A stretch of 64,000 nucleotides of DNA, taken from NCBI GenBank assembly GCA_018241505.1, contig JAFEDS010000006.1:151977-215976 (forward strand), given 5' to 3'. The notes beneath the pieces were generated by a model, which did no database searches, was not told the origin of the DNA, and was given only the letters and a program-made list of their open reading frames with translations. The stretch comes from Pseudomonadota bacterium. GTDB lineage: Bacteria; Pseudomonadota; Gammaproteobacteria; Steroidobacterales; Steroidobacteraceae. Shown here piece by piece: positions 61,562 through 64,000 of the stretch (positions within the stretch are counted from its first letter, which is position 1; each line of letters begins with the position of its first letter). Made by a program: the position numbers and the translations under genes.

Positions 61562-61964
61562 ATGCACCTTCTCTATCTCGACGAATCCGGGTCAGTCGTG
61601 GACCCCAGCCAGAAGTATTTTGTGCTCGCTGGAGTTGCTGTATTCGAGCGTTGCACGCACTGGATAGAACAGGAACTTCAGAAGATCGCAGCGAGATTCG
61701 ATTCAGCGAATCCCGGCTCGATTGAACTGCATGGATCACCGATGCGATCAGTACCTTGGACATCGATGGGGCACCACAAAAAACTACGCCGAGGTGCCGG
61801 TATTCCTGGATTCGCGCGCCTCCAGATTGATTCAACTTGCAGATTTGGTTGCCTTCGCCCTGTTTCGACGCTATGAACAGGGCGACGGAATCTTCTTTGA
61901 CTCGATTCGCGACTGTTTCGACAACGAGGGCGGAGTAGTCCACGGCCTTTACGAGAGACTCTGA
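61562..61964 (+). pseudogene. DUF3800 gene broken by internal deletion and frameshift
   Basis: The first frame (from ATG 61562) starts MHLLYLDESGS and runs to IELHGSPM, both DUF3800 N-terminal marks; DUF3800 has an RNase H-like fold. From about 61745 the family pattern continues in another frame: LGHRWGTTKNYAEVP, FLDSRASRLIQLADLVAFAL and DNEGGVVHGLYERL, ending at TGA 61962-61964. Intact relatives have roughly 70-80 more residues between the two halves, so the middle was lost. There is no ribosome site before the ATG, only the T tract of a terminator. Two short open frames remain (61562-61876 and 61722-61964). Confidence 0.8.
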
Positions 61965-61984
61965 ATACGTGTAGCGTCGCGGGC

Positions 61985-62452
61985 ATGCGAACCGTCAGGG
62001 ACTGGCTGGGCGAATACGGCGCGAGCCACCAGAATCCAACCAACGAGTTGTTGCACTGGATTTGTGTCCCGCTGATTGTGTTGACCGTGTTCGGCCTGCT
62101 CTGGTCGGTGCCCGTGCCCTTGCTGTTCTCGGGCATCTCACCCTGGGTCAACTGGGCGACAGTGGCCGCCTTCGCGGCGCTGCTGTACTACCTTGCGCTG
62201 TCCCCTGCCCTTACGGTCGGAATACTCATTGCCTTCGCGGTGCTACTGACAATCACACAGTGGCTGGCGACACTGCCGTGGCCACTGTGGCTGACATCCA
62301 TCACGATCTTTGTAGTCGCGTGGATCGGGCAGTTCATAGGTCACGCCATTGAAGGCAAACGGCCGTCGTTCTTCAAGGACCTGCAGTTCCTGTTGATCGG
62401 GCCGCTGTGGTTGTTGGCCGCGGCCTACCGGAAAGTCGGATTGAGTTATTGA
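61985..62452 (+). CDS. DUF962/Mpo1-like membrane protein
   Basis: A 155-aa membrane protein of the YGL010w/Mpo1 family. It starts with DWLGEYGASHQNPTNELLHW, in which the H-x-N-P-x-N-x-x-x-H pattern is diagnostic. Membrane segments follow at about 28-48, 58-78, 80-100 and 102-120, then FIGHAIEGKRPSFFKDLQFL. Yeast Mpo1 is an Fe2+-dependent dioxygenase acting on 2-hydroxy fatty acids; the bacterial role is unknown. The 3' end overlaps the convergent malic enzyme gene by 7 nt. Confidence 0.9.
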   Translation: MRTVRDWLGEYGASHQNPTNELLHWICVPLIVLTVFGLLWSVPVPLLFSGISPWVNWATVAAFAALLYYLALSPALTVGILIAFAVLLTITQWLATLPWPLWLTSITIFVVAWIGQFIGHAIEGKRPSFFKDLQFLLIGPLWLLAAAYRKVGLSY

Positions 62453-63762
62453 GGATCGCTGCCCGGGATACCGCCGATAGCGGCGGCGTGCACTGCTTCG
62501 GTGACACGCTCGTGGACTGTCTTGTCGAGCGGATCGGGCACCAACTCATCGGACCCCGCGAGTTTGGCGATGGCATCCGCCGCGGCCATCAGCATCGCGT
62601 CCGAGAAGTGGCTCACTCGCGCACTGAGTGCGCCTTTGAACAATCCCGGAAATGCCAGCACATTGTTGATTCCCTTGCCATCCGCTGCAAACGCGGCACC
62701 GCGCTCCCGCGCCACCAGGGGCTCTATCTCCGGGTCCGGATTCGATAGCGCCAGGATGACCTGCCCGGGGCGAACCCACTCAGGTTTGATCAAACCCTTG
62801 ACGCCGGTTGTCGCTATGACGATATCCGCTCGCGCCATGATTTCCTGGAGCGACGCGCCTTCCGCACCCAACGCAACCACTCGCGCAATCGCATCAGGAC
62901 TACGATCCGCGCCAAGCACGTGCGCAACTCCGTAAGCGCGTAACAGCCTCACGATGCCGGTGCCGGCCGCGCCGAGCCCGATCTGCCCGATAACGCTATC
63001 TTTCAGACTGCGCCCCGCTTGCCTTGCCGCATTGAGCAACGCCGCCAATGCAACAACCGCAGTGCCGTGTTGGTCATCATGCAACACCGGCTTCGCCACG
63101 CGCTCGCGCAGCCGCCGCTCGATTTCGAAACATTCGGGTGCGGCAATGTCTTCGAGTTGAATTGCACCGAACGACAACTCCATGGCGGCAACGATGTCGA
63201 CCACCCGATCGGGATGCGTTTCTGACAATAGGATGGGCACGCCGCTCAAGCCCACCAGATCCGCGAACAACGCCGCCTTGCCTTCCATCACGGGCAACCC
63301 GGCCAACGGGCCGATGTTGCCCAAGCCGAGAATGGCAGTACCGTTGGTGACGATCGCCACAGTGTTGTCGAGATTGGTGAATTCGTGCGCTGCCCGGGGA
63401 TCGGCTTTGATCGCCAGACAAACACGCGCGACCCCCGGTGTGTAGATATCCCTGAGCACCTGCAGTGTGTTGATTGGCAGACTGGCAACCGTCTTGATCT
63501 TACCGCCGCGGTGGCGATTGAAGACCCGATCCGACTTGCCGACGAAGCGCGCATTGGGCAACTGGTCGATGCGATCGTAGAGACTGCGGTCCGCCTCTTC
63601 GTCCATTTCCAGCGTGATTTCCCAGACCGTTCTGCCTTGGTCACGGCGCAGCGCGGTCAGGTGCTCGATGGCGAGGCCCGCTTCGGCAATCACGAGCAGC
63701 ACGCTGGCGAGGCTCCCGGGCTGATGGATGGTTTCGACAATCAGTATTTCGGGAATCTTCAC
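62446..63762 (-). CDS. NAD(P)-dependent malic enzyme with N-terminal ACT domain
   Basis: Oxidatively decarboxylates malate to pyruvate. It is 438 aa. An ACT regulatory domain (about 1-75, ILIVETIHQPGSLASVLLVI) precedes the malic enzyme N-domain (YTPGVARVC, GNIGPLAGLPVMEGKAALF, HDDQHGTAVV) and the NAD-binding domain (GQIGLGAAGTGI, ATTGVKGLI, ALSNPDPEI). The ACT domain suggests amino-acid regulation. It is shorter than the MaeB phosphotransacetylase fusion type. It is divergent from the acyl-CoA dehydrogenase gene. Confidence 0.93.
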   Translation of the reverse strand: MKIPEILIVETIHQPGSLASVLLVIAEAGLAIEHLTALRRDQGRTVWEITLEMDEEADRSLYDRIDQLPNARFVGKSDRVFNRHRGGKIKTVASLPINTLQVLRDIYTPGVARVCLAIKADPRAAHEFTNLDNTVAIVTNGTAILGLGNIGPLAGLPVMEGKAALFADLVGLSGVPILLSETHPDRVVDIVAAMELSFGAIQLEDIAAPECFEIERRLRERVAKPVLHDDQHGTAVVALAALLNAARQAGRSLKDSVIGQIGLGAAGTGIVRLLRAYGVAHVLGADRSPDAIARVVALGAEGASLQEIMARADIVIATTGVKGLIKPEWVRPGQVILALSNPDPEIEPLVARERGAAFAADGKGINNVLAFPGLFKGALSARVSHFSDAMLMAAADAIAKLAGSDELVPDPLDKTVHERVTEAVHAAAIGGIPGSDPQ

Positions 63763-63826
63763 GGGCGGCCCACCTGCAAACCCCGATGATACGATGGCGC
63801 ACGTTTCGATTGAGAGGGGGAATCCT

Positions 63827-64000
63827 GTGGCTCAAAGTCCGGCAAGCAGTCTCGATCCCGTCGATCTGTTCGACGTTCGCAGCGCACTCACTGAAGAAGA
63901 GCGCATGGTGCAGGATTCGGTGGCACGGCTGGTGGACGAGCGGATCCTGCCCATCATCCAAAAATGCTTTGAGGAGCATCGCTTCCCGCGCGAGCTGGTC
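63827..64000 (+). CDS. Glutaryl-CoA dehydrogenase-like acyl-CoA dehydrogenase, 5' end only
   Basis: Fifty-eight codons are visible before the window edge. MAQSPASSLDPVDLFDVRSA, then LTEEERMVQDSVARLVDERI and FEEHRFPREL match the N-terminus of glutaryl-CoA dehydrogenases (lysine and tryptophan breakdown). The GTG at 63827-63829 has GAGAGGGGG upstream. An in-frame ATG at 63794 lacks such a site. The catalytic region is outside the window, so specificity is provisional. Confidence 0.75.
   Translation, partial: MAQSPASSLDPVDLFDVRSALTEEERMVQDSVARLVDERILPIIQKCFEEHRFPRELV

Overview
The window is ordinary-looking GC-rich bacterial chromosome with tightly packed genes, many ATGA or GTGA start/stop overlaps, and no rRNA, tRNA, CRISPR array, insertion sequence or prophage that I could find. 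Gene content (RpoH with an RpoH box, FtsYEX with RsmD, CoaBC-Dut-PyrE, CoaD-MutM-RpmG-RpmB-RadC, L2-like beta-lactamase, Cti isomerase, DUF3019 with MipA and an RstAB-like pair) points to a gammaproteobacterium, probably from the Xanthomonadales/Nevskiales/Steroidobacterales side. The family-level placement is inference.

Layout. 0-1.4 kb: start of a Flp/Tad pilus locus (flp, cpaA, cpaB running off the left edge), divergent from a receiver-AraC regulator. 2.6-8 kb: periplasmic fatty-acid cis/trans isomerase, a SPOR-like protein, a SnoaL/DUF4440-like protein, and a CMD protein translationally coupled to an XRE-MmyB regulator. 8-18 kb: one long minus-strand envelope run (mipA, DUF3019, rstA-like, rstB-like, PBP4, S10 peptidase, carbamoylase, DCC protein, DUF4166 oxidoreductase) preceded by three TACA repeats spaced exactly 10 bp. 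18-20 kb: ArsR regulator with two DUF899 genes behind tandem palindromes. 20-30 kb: membrane and coiled-coil proteins, a Tat-exported L2-like class A beta-lactamase, an operon joining a molybdenum hydroxylase to PyrD and a LOG phosphoribohydrolase, an S9 peptidase, and a cis-prenyltransferase paralogue tied to a winged-helix/membrane-protein pair by a shared operator-like motif. 31-33 kb: ECF42-type sigma factor and its YCII partner with a matching promoter. 33-38.4 kb: DUF1989, SDR, orphan PqqD, and a sigma-54 activator next to a porin that has a consensus -24/-12 promoter. 38.4-41.3 kb: S10 peptidase with an ECF sigma/anti-sigma pair. 41.4-56 kb: housekeeping genes (trmB, ampG, pyrE, dut, coaBC, ftsYEX, rsmD, coaD, mutM, rpmG, rpmB, radC). 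56-61 kb: cyanide-insensitive-type cytochrome bd, rpoH and an OmpA/OprF-like porin. 61.1-64 kb: an orphan terminator, a broken DUF3800 gene, a DUF962 protein, an ACT-malic enzyme, and the start of a glutaryl-CoA dehydrogenase.

The strongest regulatory observation is the rpoH promoter. A sigma-E-like promoter (GGAACTT, 17 bp, TCCAA) is overlapped by a perfect CIRCE inverted repeat (9-N9-9). This predicts that rpoH is switched on by envelope stress and repressed by HrcA. The neighbouring ompA-like gene carries the same sigma-E-like promoter architecture with the same spacing. Envelope maintenance recurs through the window (PBP4, AmpG, beta-lactamase, MipA, OmpA, Cti, cis-prenyltransferase, two S10 peptidases), although these genes lie in separate transcription units.
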